The notes beneath the pieces are model-generated. The model worked only from the letters and a program-made list of their open reading frames with translations, made no database searches and was not told where the DNA came from. Below are positions 42,751 to 53,830 of a stretch of DNA of 64,000 bases, one piece after another. How positions within the stretch are numbered: the stretch's first letter is position 1; the number at the start of each line of letters is the position of its first letter. The stretch covers positions 411,788 through 475,787 of the forward strand of contig NW_025919514.1 of assembly GCF_907164915.1 (NCBI RefSeq), given 5' to 3'. The position numbers and the translations under genes were made by a program. The DNA is from Impatiens glandulifera (taxonomy: Eukaryota; Streptophyta; Magnoliopsida; Ericales; Balsaminaceae).

Positions 42751-43300
42751 AGACGTGAAGTCTAACGGATGCGTAGTTAGATGTGCAGTCTAACAGGCGT
42801 AGTTAGACGTGCAGTCTAACAGGCGTAGTTAGACGTGCAGTCTAATAGGCGTAGTTAGACGTGCAGTCTAACAAATACGTAGTTAGACGTGCAGTCTAAC
42901 GGATACATAGTTAGACGTGCAGTCTAACAGGCGTAGTTAGACGTGCAGTCTAACAGGCGTAGTTAGACGTGCAGTCTAACGGATATGTAGTTAGACGTGC
43001 AGTCTAACATGCGTAGTTAGACGTGCAGTCTAACAGGCGTAGTTAGACGTTCAATCTAACAGTTGAGAGTTAGACGTGTAGTCTAAATCCTTCAGATTAG
43101 TCTGAAAGGAATCGTAGTTAGACATGCAGTTTAACAGATGAAAGTTAGACGTGCAGTCTAACTCCTTCAGATTAGTCTGAAGGGAACCGTAATTAGACGT
43201 GGAGTCTAATCCCATTAGACAAGGTGGTCTAATGGATTCTACTATTAGACGGGGACGTCTAATTTCATTAGACGAGGTCGTCTAAGTGAAATACGTCTAA
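42748..43300 (+). repeat. Hairpin-unit tandem array in D LTR, right part
   Basis: About fifteen more GTTAGAC-GTGCA-GTCTAAC units up to 43170, then further inverted repeats: CTTCAGA-TTAG-TCTGAAG (43090s and again near 43165), CCATTAGAC-AAGGTG-GTCTAATGG (about 43211), ATTAGACG-GGGA-CGTCTAAT (about 43242) and TTAGACGA-GG-TCGTCTAA (about 43267). Confidence 0.9.
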
Positions 43301-44160
43301 TGCCATGCTTAAGTAGTTGCTTGAAGCTAGCACTCGTCTACCCACGATAAACTAGTTGTACGCTACTCCTGCTCCACTTTCCAGTGAAGATCAATACAAC
43401 AGACAATTGCAACCAATTGATTAATGTCACGTAAGCAAATATTATTCCCACTACTTGTTTTTGCAGGAATCCCTGAAGAATATTCGGCGCACTACTAGAT
43501 TGGTACGGCCATGATCCTTGTGCTTAGAGTCTGCTGTGTACTCTGGAGGCGTTCCAATTGAAGTGAGGCACGTGTTATTATTGAAGAATCGACTGTTGGT
43601 ACCAGTTCCTTATTTTAAAGAATCTCAAGGACAACGAAAGAATAGCCAGAAAAACTACCAGACACACGCCAGACAATTTGTTGAACATTGAGAGATACGA
43701 AAACTTACAAACTATTAGCTGCTTTCTTGCTTTTACTGTGTTTTATGAAGAGATAGTTAGAATCAATGCACTGTTTTAGCTGATTGATATTCTTCATGAT
43801 ATTGTAAGTTGAACAGAGACTGTTCTGTTCAATAGTGATCTATTCGTGCAACTGTATTTGATTCAAAGTAAGTATAGTGAATCCTTCCGGTGGTTGGAAG
43901 AAGGGTGACGTAAAAGAGTTTGCTCCGAACATCCATAAACAAACTGCTGTGTCTATTTCATTCGGTCATCTTCTCATTCTTGGTTTTTAAGCTTCAAACC
44001 TAAGCAAACATTTTCGCACTTGATTTGTGGAAGAGTTTGTAAGGGTTTGTTCAGAATGGATAGTGATTTAAATCCTTAACATGATTTCTATCAAACTGTT
44101 TTTCATAAGTCGTCATCAATAGTCTTACCTTCATCTCTATTGTTGCCACCGATCCTATCA
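42751..44160 (+). repeat. D 5' LTR, second part
   Basis: Resumes the hairpin array right after the LINE, then unique LTR sequence ending GATCCTATCA at 44160. The part from 43870 on ('gtgaatccttccggtgg', 'ggtgacgtaaaagagtttgctccgaac') is the reverse complement of the element A LTR, so A and D share the LTR end. The LTR without the LINE is about 2.0 kb. Confidence 0.85.
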
Positions 44161-44162
44161 AT

Positions 44163-44175
44163 TGGTATCAGAGCC
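44163..44175 (+). other. Element D primer-binding site
   Basis: TGGTATCAGAGCC, two bases after the LTR end. It matches the plant tRNA-iMet site used by copia elements. Confidence 0.88.
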
Positions 44176-44205
44176 CTGTTTCTATTCTCAAGCTTTTTCT
44201 AAAGA

Positions 44206-45990
44206 ATGTCGACAATAACAAAATATGTCAGTGCAACGGCAATCCCCAGATTCTCTAAGGAAAACTATATCGTATGGAAGAAGAGAGTTTGTGCTCATCT
44301 CTCTTCTCTTCATGACGACATGTGGAGTGTTATCACAGATGGTCCTATCAATATTGATAAGGAGAAATCTGAATGGACCAGTGAAGACAAGAGGAAGAAC
44401 AACCTCAACAACATGGCTCTAGATATTTTGTACAGATCTCTTGATGATAGCATGTTCAACTACATCATCGAGTGTGACACTGCTAAAGAGATCTAGGATA
44501 GACTGACCCAACTGTGTGAGGGCAACGAGAAAACCAAGGAGAACAAGATTATGGTTGCCACTCAACAGTTTGTTAGCTTCAAAATGCGTCCCGGAGAAAC
44601 GATGAACGAGTTCGATATAAGGTTCAACCAAGTTGTCTCCAGCTTATCTATTCTTGGCAAGACCTATAGCAACCGGGAGCTTGCTATTAAGGTCATGTGT
44701 GCTCTTCCAAGAGAATGGGACATTAAGACGATGTCTATGAGGGAATCCAAGGACTTCAACAAGCTCACTCTCTTCGATTTGTTTGCTAATCTCATGGACT
44801 ACGAGTTCGAGTTGAACTGTAGGATGGAAGAAGATTAATCCACATCCATTATCATTGCAAAAGCGTTGGTGACTTCTGAAGAGCCACCAACCGCCCTGAA
44901 TGTGAATATAGCAGCTCAATAGCTGAGCAGCAATGCTATATCTCTCTTCGTGAAGAAGTTTGGCGACTTCATGAAGAAGAGCAACTCTAACTCAAACTCT
45001 TCAAATTCTATTGATAATAAGAAATCCAAAGCTAACGTTAAGTGTTATAACTGTGGCATTTTAGGTCATTATCAATCTGAATGTCGGAAGCCTAAGCGTG
45101 AAGAAAATGAGTTGAAGGTTCTTATGGATGGAGACGGGAAGAACAGATGAAACAACTGTGATTCTTACTTCTCATCAAGTGATAGTGATGAAGAAAAGGT
45201 GGCTTGCTTCATAGAATGAGAAGATGAAGAATAGACTCGGGAAACTGAGGTATTTTACTTCTCTTCTAAAAAGTTTTCAAGAGAACAACAGGTAGCTGCA
45301 CTAGATGACATGGTCATAGAGTACAGAAAGCTAGCAGAATCTTTAAATGAAACAAAATCTTCGTCCAAAGTATCTCAACTTGTTTTACCTCAAACTGAAG
45401 AATCAAATGTTTTTGAAAAGAACGTAGTAGAGATCTCATCCGAGAATGAGATGCTCAAGGAACATATTCAAACACTGTCTTCTAAAAACAAAAGGTTAAA
45501 CTATGTTGTTAGTCCTTGGATAAGGTCTGGAGAAGCGGTGAAATATCATATCAGCATGTTAAAACTTGCTGGATCTAGATTCGGTTTGGGATTTGATGGC
45601 AATGACCCAAACCAGTCGTGCAAAAAGTCAAACTTGGCAACTAACAAGTTTAAGCCAATAAGATTTGTTAAAGGTAGTTTAACTGATATTGAATCTGACC
45701 CTATTCTTGAAGAAGTTGCTTTGAAGAATGAGATAACTTATGTTCCTTCAACCGTGAACTGGTTGAAAAGTAAGTTAGAAGCAGCCAGCAAGTTTGGCAA
45801 TCTAAAACCTGACTCAAAGTCAAGGAGTTTTAAAAGAAAACCTTCTTCAAAAGCTAAGGGATCAGTGGCTAGCTGGAAGGCGTCTGCTCAGTCAAAATCA
45901 TACGCATTAATCACAACACAAAATAGGAAATATATCAAAATTTCTCAAATATGGATTCCTAAGGGACTAATTGATCGAGGAACCAGTTGA
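44206..45990 (+). pseudogene. Element D gag (copia type), stop-ridden
   Basis: A single frame of about 595 codons. The start MSTITKYVSATAIPRFSKENYIVWKKR, then EWTSEDKRKNNL, KIMVATQQFVSFKM, LGKTYSNRELAIKVMCALPREWD and LFDLFANLMDYEFEL, is the copia Retrotran_gag_2/UBN2 core. A zinc knuckle CYNCGILGHYQSEC (C-x2-C-x4-H-x4-C, about 45049-45090) follows, then a helical region (SSENEMLKEHIQTLSSKNKRL), and the end IWIPKGLID, which in intact elements leads to protease. Seven in-frame stops (first at about 44494, where a tryptophan TGG became TAG) inactivate it, with no frameshift, so point mutation rather than indels broke it. Pol is absent. Confidence 0.87.
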
Positions 45991-46357
45991 ATGTGGGTAC
46001 CAAAGTTTGTAAATAGTTTCTTGTGTGGGTGATGTAGGAGAGCTGCAGGAAGGAAGCATGGAGCATACTCTTTTGAGTATAAAGTTCGGGAGATCAACAA
46101 TGGCCTTTGTCATTCCAGGGGACTAAATGTTTTTATGTGTTAAAAATATTTTTGGTCTTGAGGACCTCAAAACAGTTATTTATTCGTTTTGTATGTACAC
46201 AAAATGAGAGAGAAAATTTATTTTGGAAATAAAGATACAATCAAACGAATTGCCTTAATCGGTCTGTTAGACGAGGTCGTCTAAAGAGAAAAAGCATGTA
46301 CTTAGACAAAATTTTGCTCAGACTCTATGTATCTAAGTCTGTGTCTTGATTAAAAAC
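45991..46357 (+). other. D internal spacer left of solo LTR E
   Basis: Non-coding. It includes a TTAGACGA-GG-TCGTCTAA palindrome (46267-46284), like the one at 43267 in the LTR. It ends with the AAAAC target site of E (46353-46357). Confidence 0.6.
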
Positions 46358-47501
46358 TGTTAGAAAAAATAAGATAGTTAATTTATTGACTATCCAAAGA
46401 ACCTAATTCATCCTCAAACTTATGTGCAAGAACAGCTTAAACCGAATCGGCTGAACTCATCAACAGGATCGGCCAACCCTGAATAATTAAACTAATTTAT
46501 CTCCTTAAAAGAATCGGCTCAAAACATATTCAAAGTTAAGACGGATCGGCTCAAACTCATGCCCGGCAAGAAGTGTTAACTGATAAATTTCGGTTGGCTC
46601 AAAACATCAAAGATCCCAAGTTCAAAGGTAAAATTATTTAAAGTAACAAATAATCCGAAGATGATGTAACTAAAATATCTTAGGAATATGTAAAGAAGGA
46701 TCTGATATAAGGCATGCGGCAAATCTAATGATTGCAAATCTTACCCAAGTTTACAAGCAACCTTCACGGTGCAGGCTGTTGCCTCATGCATGGCTGCCAA
46801 ATATACAAAAAAGCAAAGCTACCTACTCTAGCCGAGCAATCAACAGATGAGAGATAAATATGACCTTTGTCATATCTCCTATATAAGAGGAAGCCAAGGG
46901 CATTAAATAATAACCAACGCGCGAGCTCTCAACTCAGTTTTTCACCTGATCAAATCTGAAAAGCATCCGATTTTTTACAGCTCTCTTAATCAAAGTGAAA
47001 TAGTTGTAAACGTTTAAACAGTCTGTTGTAAAAGTGTATTACATCATTGTGTAAGTGATTGTAAATTGAACGACGTGCAATATATAAGACTCGATTGTAG
47101 TGTGTTGTTTAAATATTCCTTAGTGAATATCCTTCTCACTATTTGAGAAGAATAGGTGACGTAGGAGAGTTTGCTCCGAACATCCATAACAAATATGTCT
47201 TGTGTTCTTCATTTTCTATCTATCTAACCGAACCGGCTTACCCCTATTCCAACCGAACCGAACTCACTTCACCTAAAACCAATTTCTCCTATCTACCTTC
47301 CTTAAACCGAATCGTGCGCAGCTGCTTCAGGTTGAAACAGACATTTCCGCCATTGAACTCGGTTTAAGAGTCTGTGACAACCTGTGTGGTGTTAAGAACG
47401 GTTCTAATCTCTAACCGGATTAGTGCCAGTGTGTGTGTGTTGTTGTAAGTGATTACCGTTAGTCGGACCCCAGTCCCCTATCGGTTATCCCGATCCTAAC
47501 A
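46358..47501 (+). mobile_element. Solo LTR E (C family)
   Basis: 1144 bp, TGTTAGAAAAAATAAG...CCGATCCTAACA, flanked by AAAAC on both sides (46353-46357 and 47502-47506). It is the reverse complement-type relative of the element C LTR (52078-53241), sharing 'ataggtgacgtaggag-gtttgctccgaacatccata' and 'aaccgaaccg'. The single LTR with a clean duplication shows that the inside was lost by recombination between the two LTRs. A TATATAA box is at 46880-46886. Confidence 0.92.
46880..46886 (+). promoter_or_regulatory. TATA box of solo LTR E
   Basis: TATATAA in 'tctcctatataagaggaagcc'. Confidence 0.55.
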
Positions 47502-47506
47502 AAAAC

Positions 47507-48133
47507 CTGCGTGGTTAGACGTACATGTCTATTAGACGTTAGACGTTTTTACGTCTATAGCAAGTGGATGCTCACGTCTAACCAAACACACGTCTAATAC
47601 ATGTTGTTCATGCGTAATTAGACGTCAACGTCTAATAAATTTTAGACGTGTATAAGACACGTGATTAGACGTTTGCGTCTAATAGACCCATGCGTCTAAT
47701 AGACCCATGCGTCTAATAGACGTTTAGACTTCATAGTCTTAAGAGTAAGAAAAACGTCTAACTACGTGTGTATTAGACCGATCAAGGACAACTGTCCCAC
47801 GTGACGTGATATCTAATTTTCCCGCTCAAACATAAAAACAGTCATCTCCAAATAACATGAAGACATGTGTCTTTCAAGTTAAGAGAGAATAACTAATATA
47901 CCCTGAATATAATGATGACTCTCTAGAAAAGACTTCTAATATTAATTGATGGGCCATACCCCTAGGAAAAACGACGGTTATCTTATATGACTCTTGATAG
48001 TCTATATAAGGACATCTTTGCATGAGATTGAAAACTTTTTCTCACTCTCAAGTTTTCTAAGAACCCTATATTTCTTCGAATTTCTCTCTTAGAAACCTAT
48101 GTTTATCTTGCGTCTTTTCGTATTCTGTCGAAA
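47507..48133 (+). other. D spacer and cargo-gene promoter region
   Basis: Starts with diverged TTAGACGT repeats (47511-47770), then a promoter-like stretch with TATATAAG at 48003-48010 and a CT-rich leader up to the ATG at 48134 (123 bases after the box). It holds no ORF. Confidence 0.6.
48003..48010 (+). promoter_or_regulatory. TATA box of D cargo gene
   Basis: TATATAAG in 'agtctatataaggacatc', about 124 bases upstream of the start codon. This is almost the spacing seen for the matching gene in element C (57007-57014 to 56889). Confidence 0.65.
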
Positions 48134-51100
48134 ATGTTAAACAAGAGAATCACGCTTGGTCATTGTACTCTGCAGGTTGATTTTCCCTCGGTTTACACCT
48201 TCAATCAACAAGAGGTGGCCGAGATGTTCAGAACCCTTGAATATTTCGGTCTTGGAAAATATCTTGGAGGACCTTTCATCTTCCATGAAAAAGAAGTAAG
48301 GGAGTTTTTCAAATCGGCGACAATGGTGGGCGATTCCATTGTGGCAACCATGAACGGTACCGAAATCTCATTCAAAGAAGCTTCCTACACGGAGTTCTTT
48401 GAACTTCCGTCGGAGGGGCACAAGTTCAACATGCATTTGCCATCGGAGGTAACTGAAGAAATGAGGAGGTTTTTCTCAGCTGACGGCTCGTCGATTCGTC
48501 TTAACGTAAGTAAGAAGGCTCTCAAACCACAGTTTATTTTGCTGAATGATGTGGTGGCAAAATCTCTTCAAGGGAAGGCGAGTTCTTTCAATCTCTACAA
48601 TCAAGATCGTTTTCACTATATGTCTTCTATTTCAAAGGGGATTGAGGTTAACTGGGCCTCAACGTTGTACTAGAATCTCTACTTTGCAATCAACCAGGAG
48701 AACAAAGAAAGTATCAGTTATGTTGCTCAACTAAGTCGTTTGTTGGAGCATTTGGGGGTTCCGATGGAGGAATCAGAGCTGATCAATTTGACCAAGGTGT
48801 ACACTATCTTCACAGTCTCTAACACCCTTGTTAGAATTAAGAACCACAAAGAATCTCCTTTAGGTCCTTCTAGTCAATAGACTTGTGGAAGGTCTGTTAC
48901 CCGATCCAAACAACCAGCCGCTTCTATCTTATCGATAGGAGCTAAAAGGTCAAAAACAGTCAACGAATCTGAGGCCAATTCTACAAGCCTTAAGAGTTCT
49001 TCGAAGAAGGACTCTGGAATATTCAATTCCAGAGTCAGGAAAGGTCCAGTCGAACTTGCTTCCATTCCTATGACTCCTCTATCTCCTCCAGTGAGTCAAT
49101 TAAGAAAGTCCTCCAGATCCTCTGTTTCGAGAGGAGAGAAATCAAAGGCGCCTAGGGCGTCTAAATCGGTGAAAGCCTCATCGAAGGTAACTACTCCCCA
49201 ATCTATGTCAGGAGTGCCTAAATTCGATGTTCTTGTGATGGAACAAGATATATGTGATTTTATTCATGTTGAGGAATTCGCTGTCGGGCCGAATATTGAG
49301 CCAGTTGGTCCAATTTCTGAAAATATTGACAGGGTTCTGTCTCATGTTCGTCAAATCTGATCTGGTAGTCGCTGGTGCTACATAGTCGATTGAACCAGAA
49401 CAAGGTGCAGATCTTACCCTTGTTGCTGGTGGTGAAGTTGAAAAGGCTCTTTTTGTGTCTGTCATAGAGCCTTCCGCTCCAAATCCTGTTCCAACAGAGT
49501 CCTTATTGACTCGTAAGCTTGTGCCAGCCGAACCCACGCCAGGACTCTTTGCAAAAACCCCTTCTGCTCATTAATTAATGCGTTCTATAAGACAATCCGC
49601 TGGAATTGTTTAGGGGGAACCAAGGCCATTTCCAAAGCCTGTTGAGGTTATTGGAAAAGGAAAGAATGTCGCATATCACTCCAATGATGATGTTTCTGAG
49701 GCAACGTGTATTGTTGACCTCATGATGGATAAGGCCAAGGCGACTGCTGCTGAAAAGATCAAAATATTTGATACTTGGGTCCTGAACAGAATGTCGTTCA
49801 AATATGATGAGGTCGTCAAGGGCACGGGGATAAGTAGTCAATAGCAGAAGCTTGTAAGCAATGAAAAGAGAGTCCTGAAATGGGCTAAAACTTCGGAAAT
49901 ATATGAAGCTCTGAAGAGAAAAGAGCTAGTTCAAGCTAATTTGAGAGGAAGAGCTCTCTTCCCGATTCTTCAGGCTAGAGAAGAGTGCTAAAGCTGAAGA
50001 AAAAGCATTGAAGAGACTGGACGAGATTATGGAAGATTATATTTCAGTTGTTACCCGATACGTTCATGGTGTAAACTGCTCAGGAGCTAGCCCATTTGGT
50101 AGTTCCTCGGATGAAGATGAACCAATGGATATTTCTAATGATCTTGCTGCTGATAAAGATGAGCAAGTTACTTCTCTTCTGATTGAACTAGAAAGTTTTT
50201 CAGTAGAAGAAAAATGTCTAATGGCTCAACCTGTAATTGAGCAAGTTGTAAAACCGATTCAATCCAGCCTGTGTATTGAAGAAGAAGAAGATGTTCAAGA
50301 GCAAGATCAAGCACTTGAAGAAGTCGTTTATCAAGAGGTTAAAGCTCTTGTTACGGAAGAAAAAGAAGTTGTTGAAGAGCCAGTTCAAGCTCTTATCACC
50401 CAAGAAGAAGAAGTGGTGGAATATCCTGTTATCGGAGCAGAGGTTTCTCCAGTAAAGGAGGTTGATGTTATTCAGCCTAATATAGCTCATTCTGAGGGGG
50501 AACCTGCAGAAGACAATGAAGAAGAAAAGTGTTCCTCATCTGTGGAGGAACAAGCTAATGTTAAAACATCCAAGCCTCTACCATTTCCCGGTATCAACGC
50601 TGCAAATATTCATGAGAATATTCTCAATCCTTATCACAATTCAGGAAATTTTTCTGAGAGGATTGACAGGGCAAATGAAGTGTTGGAAGAAGAAGAACAA
50701 GATAAATCTGAAAGTGAATCAGAGAAGGATAAACCCGAGCAGTTCATGCAAGTTCATACCCAAATCATCCCCATTCAGACCGTTCGAGCAGATTCGCAAG
50801 AGAATTCATCTAATGAAGGATCTTCGGCTGATAGTACAAAGCTCATAAAGTCCATGTCAGCTTTGATTGTAACTCTTCAAAAGAATGTAGCAGTTATGGG
50901 ATATAAATGGTGAAAATCATGAAGACTCAGAAAAATGACAGGAAGGAGTTTGCTGAGCTTGTCAAAACTCATAAAGAGATGGAACAGACGTTGAAGAAGA
51001 ACACGTACGAAGTTCATATCATTAACACGAATTTTTCTAGATTCGAAAAGAATCTCTTCAATCGACAATCCGAGTTGAATAACTTTGAAAGAGTATTTAA

Positions 51101-51602
51101 TGTTGATCTTCAACGAGAAGATATGGATGGAATTGGCCTGATGCAAAGTCAGATGATTGAGATTCAAGGTAACATGAGAAGAAATGATGTTGAAAGATTA
51201 GAGTATGGTGACTCCATTGCAAGGAAGTTTCAAGCTGAAGAGAATGCTAAGGTTGTTGCTGAGAAAGAGCAGAATCTAATTACTCAGGTCAAGGCCAATA
51301 GAGATAGAAGAGGTGATGGTGTGGCAACTCGCACCAGATCAAATCGTAAGCCAACCGGTGATGATAATTCCATGCCAACTAAACGAGGTAGAGGTCGCAA
51401 CGGTAGCGATCACGGAGGCCGAAACTTTGGAAGTGATCGCGGAGGCCGAAGTAGTGGCAGCGATCGTGGTGGGCGAAGTGGTGGAAGCGTTCTTTGTGGA
51501 CGTTCTCTTCCTCCGTTTCAAAACCTCTTGACTGGTGAAGATCTCAACTACGAAGGATCTCGCTTTCTAATTGATCCACTCGTGAAAAGGGAAGGACAAT
51601 GA
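48134..51602 (+). pseudogene. Element D cargo gene, broken
   Basis: Once a protein of about 1150 residues. The N-terminal domain (180 open codons) has LQVDFPSVYTF, IFHEKEVREFFKSATMVGDSIVATMNGTEISF, FFELPSEG, FILLNDVVAKSLQGKASSF and GIEVNWASTLY: the family pattern of the B and C cargo. A TAG at 48671 and another near 48879 follow, then a S/K-rich part (49070-49360), an acidic part with repeated 'EEKEVVEEPVQALI' motifs (50008-50913) and, in another frame (50907-51602), a coiled coil, a basic KRGRGR stretch and RG-rich repeats (about 51400-51495), ending at 51602. At least two stops and two frameshifts. Function unknown; the RG/RGG tail suggests nucleic-acid binding by analogy only. Confidence 0.7.
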
Positions 51603-51788
51603 TCTCTCTTCTTTAAACCATCTTCTGCTAGTTTATGAATTTGGTTTTATGAACTTGTTTCTGATATTGGTTTTCTGGAAAGTGTTTATGTAAAATGGAT
51701 GAACAAGTTTTACTCTGTGTTTTATATGATGGGTATTTAATTTATTATCCATGCAAGGTTTTAACATCATCATCAAAAATGGGAAAAT
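51603..51788 (+). other. D 3' internal end and polypurine tract
   Basis: Short non-coding stretch ending AAAAATGGGAAAATT (51774-51788) directly before TGCTTGG, the 3' LTR start. Confidence 0.7.
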
Positions 51789-52077
51789 TGCTTGGTCAAA
51801 TTATTTTGACTAAGTGTCAAAGTATTTTGACTATTAGAATTTTGATGATTTGATGGGTTAAAACATAATCTAAGTCGTCCAATTGTTTTTGGTGCAGGTG
51901 TATCGAAAACAGGTTATATTAAACTAAGTCTAAATGAGGTTTATTAGACCAATTGGCTATTAGATGCATTGAGTTAGACGTGCAGTCTAACTAGCGGAGT
52001 TAGACGTGCAGTCTAACTAGCAGAGTTAGACGTGAAGTCTAACAGGCGTAGTTAGACGTGCAGTCTAATAGGCGTAG
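51789..52077 (+). repeat. D 3' LTR, first part
   Basis: Matches 32646-32933 closely and holds the first four hairpin units (from 51973). Cut by element C directly after unit four. Confidence 0.88.
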
Positions 52078-53241
52078 TGTTAGGATCGGGATCGCCGATA
52101 GAGGACCGGGGTCTGGCTAAAGGTAATCACTTATAAACAACACACACAACACACTGGTACTAATCCGGTTAAAGATTAGAACCGCTCTTAGCACTACACA
52201 GATTGTCACAGACTCTTGAATCGAGTTCAAGGGCGGAAATGTTTATTTCAATCTGAAGCAACTCACACAATTCGGTTTGAAAGGTATGAGGAGAAGTTGG
52301 TTTGAATGAGGGGAAAGCCAGTTCGGTTAGGGGTAGTATAAGTTATTTAGGTTGAGGTAATAGATGTTTCGGTTCGGTTGGTTAGAGTAAATAAGACGAA
52401 AAATAAAATAAAGAACACAAAACAAGTTTTTATGGATGTTCGGAGTTGAATCTCCTACGTCACCCCTTTTTCTCAAACAGTGAGAAAGATATTCACTAAC
52501 TGGAATATTCAATAAATACAGTCGGACCGAGTCTTATTTACTGATCGTCGGTTACACCACTCACAAATGATGTAATGCTTTTACACAAGGTAAAATACAC
52601 AAAGTGCTCGCAATTATGTTTCAAACAGTTTCAAGGATTTCAATCGATAATTAGGGTTGCACGTAAAATTTGTCTTGTAGTTGAAAATTGCTATGTCTTC
52701 AGCACATTTGAGCTTCTATTTATAAAAATATGACAACGGTCATATTTTTCTCTCTCCATTTGATTGGTCATTTGAAGCCGTGCCGGTCAGAGTCAGGTTC
52801 CATGCACGCCTTTCCATTTTGGACACATGACAGACATGAATTAGCCGGCCGCCTGTGTCAGAAGTTTCTTGTACTCTTGGATAATCAATAATCATTCCCT
52901 CTGCCGCATGCTTCTGATCTGGATCCTTCTTCAGTGTATTTCCAAGAAATATCTTCATCATTTTATTACGTCATCTTAACATATTTCATCACTTTGAATA
53001 ATTTCCCGTTGGCCTTAAGATCTTCGATATATTGAGCCAGCCGGAAATGATACTTATACGATTTACATCTCAGTCGATCCGGTGAGAGGAGTTAGATCGA
53101 TTTATTTAATTATGTCTGGATCCTTGAGAACGAGTGCCTCAACCAGTCCGATGCGGTTTGAGTTGTACATGCACAAGAAAGTTTGAGACTAATTAAGTTA
53201 TTTTAGCCGGTTTAAAATTAACTTACTTAATTTTTCTAACA
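52078..53241 (-). repeat. Element C left (3') LTR
   Basis: 1164 bp, TGTTAGGATCGGG...TTTTTCTAACA on the plus strand. It has TATAAATA on the minus strand (52724-52717). It matches solo LTR E in reverse orientation. Confidence 0.87.
52717..52724 (-). promoter_or_regulatory. TATA box in element C LTR
   Basis: TATAAATA on the minus strand in 'tttttataaatagaagc'. Confidence 0.55.
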
Positions 53242-53500
53242 ATTTCTCCCTTTTTGATTATTTAGAATAAATATTCAAAACTTGTAGTTGTTGGCCGGTT
53301 TGAAAGAACTTAACGTAATTTTTCTAACAATTTCTCTCTTTTTGATTATTTAGAATAAATATTTAAAACTTGTAATTGTTGGCCGGTTTGAAAGAACTTA
53401 ACTTTATTTTTCCGTTTTTCTAGATACTTGTTTTTTAAAATGGTTTATCAATTTCTCCCTTTTTTGGTACTTTTAACCTAAAAGTATCAAAACCAGTTAA
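53225..53500 (-). repeat. Element C repeated polypurine/LTR-tip boxes
   Basis: Two ~93-bp tandem copies of 'ttaac-taatttttctaacaatttctc-ctttttgattatttagaataaatatt-aaaacttgta-ttgttggccggtttgaaagaac' (about 53220-53308 and 53309-53399), plus a third, shorter box near 53448-53500. Each carries an LTR-tip CTAACA (or TATCA) followed by the polypurine complement. The sequence from 53501 to 53830 shows no gene. Confidence 0.75.
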
Positions 53501-53830
53501 GGAAGTAACCGGAAAAAAATCATATAATAGCATAGGTTTTGAGATTTTGGGATTTTCAAAAACCGAAATTAAAAAAAAGGCATAAGTATAATGAGCTATA
53601 ATAAGTTCAAAAACCGAAATTCAAATAAGTATTTTAAGGGTTCGATGATTCTCCCTTGTCTTGCTCTTCTTGTTCACGCTGCTCTACTTCTTTATCAAGC
53701 TTCTCCTTTAGGTGGTTGAGCCGCTCCGTTTCTTGTTTCTGCCGCTCTTCTTCCCTTATGTCTATGTCCATGAAAACCTTGTCTATGAAATTTTGACGTC
53801 CGGCAGAGCGCTCAAAGTTTCAGAAACCGG

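Larger units (their letters stand above)
32646..52077 (+). mobile_element. Element D, copia-type with gag plus cargo gene
   Basis: LTR element in plus orientation with nested insertions. The 5' LTR is 32646-44160 (the L1 LINE sits inside it), the primer site 44163-44175, gag 44206-45990, solo LTR E is inserted at 46358-47501, the cargo gene is 48134-51602, the polypurine tract about 51772-51788, and the 3' LTR runs from 51789 to 52077, where element C cuts it. No RT, RNase H or integrase was found between gag and the cargo gene. It is the only element here with both copia gag and a cargo gene. Confidence 0.83.

Noticed and set aside
53642..53830. Extra exon-like K/E/Q-rich minus frame (EKLDKEVEQREQEEQDKGE type)
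   Set aside because: It could be a further tail of C gene 3 beyond PPKRHSGF, but there is no matching copy in B to support it.
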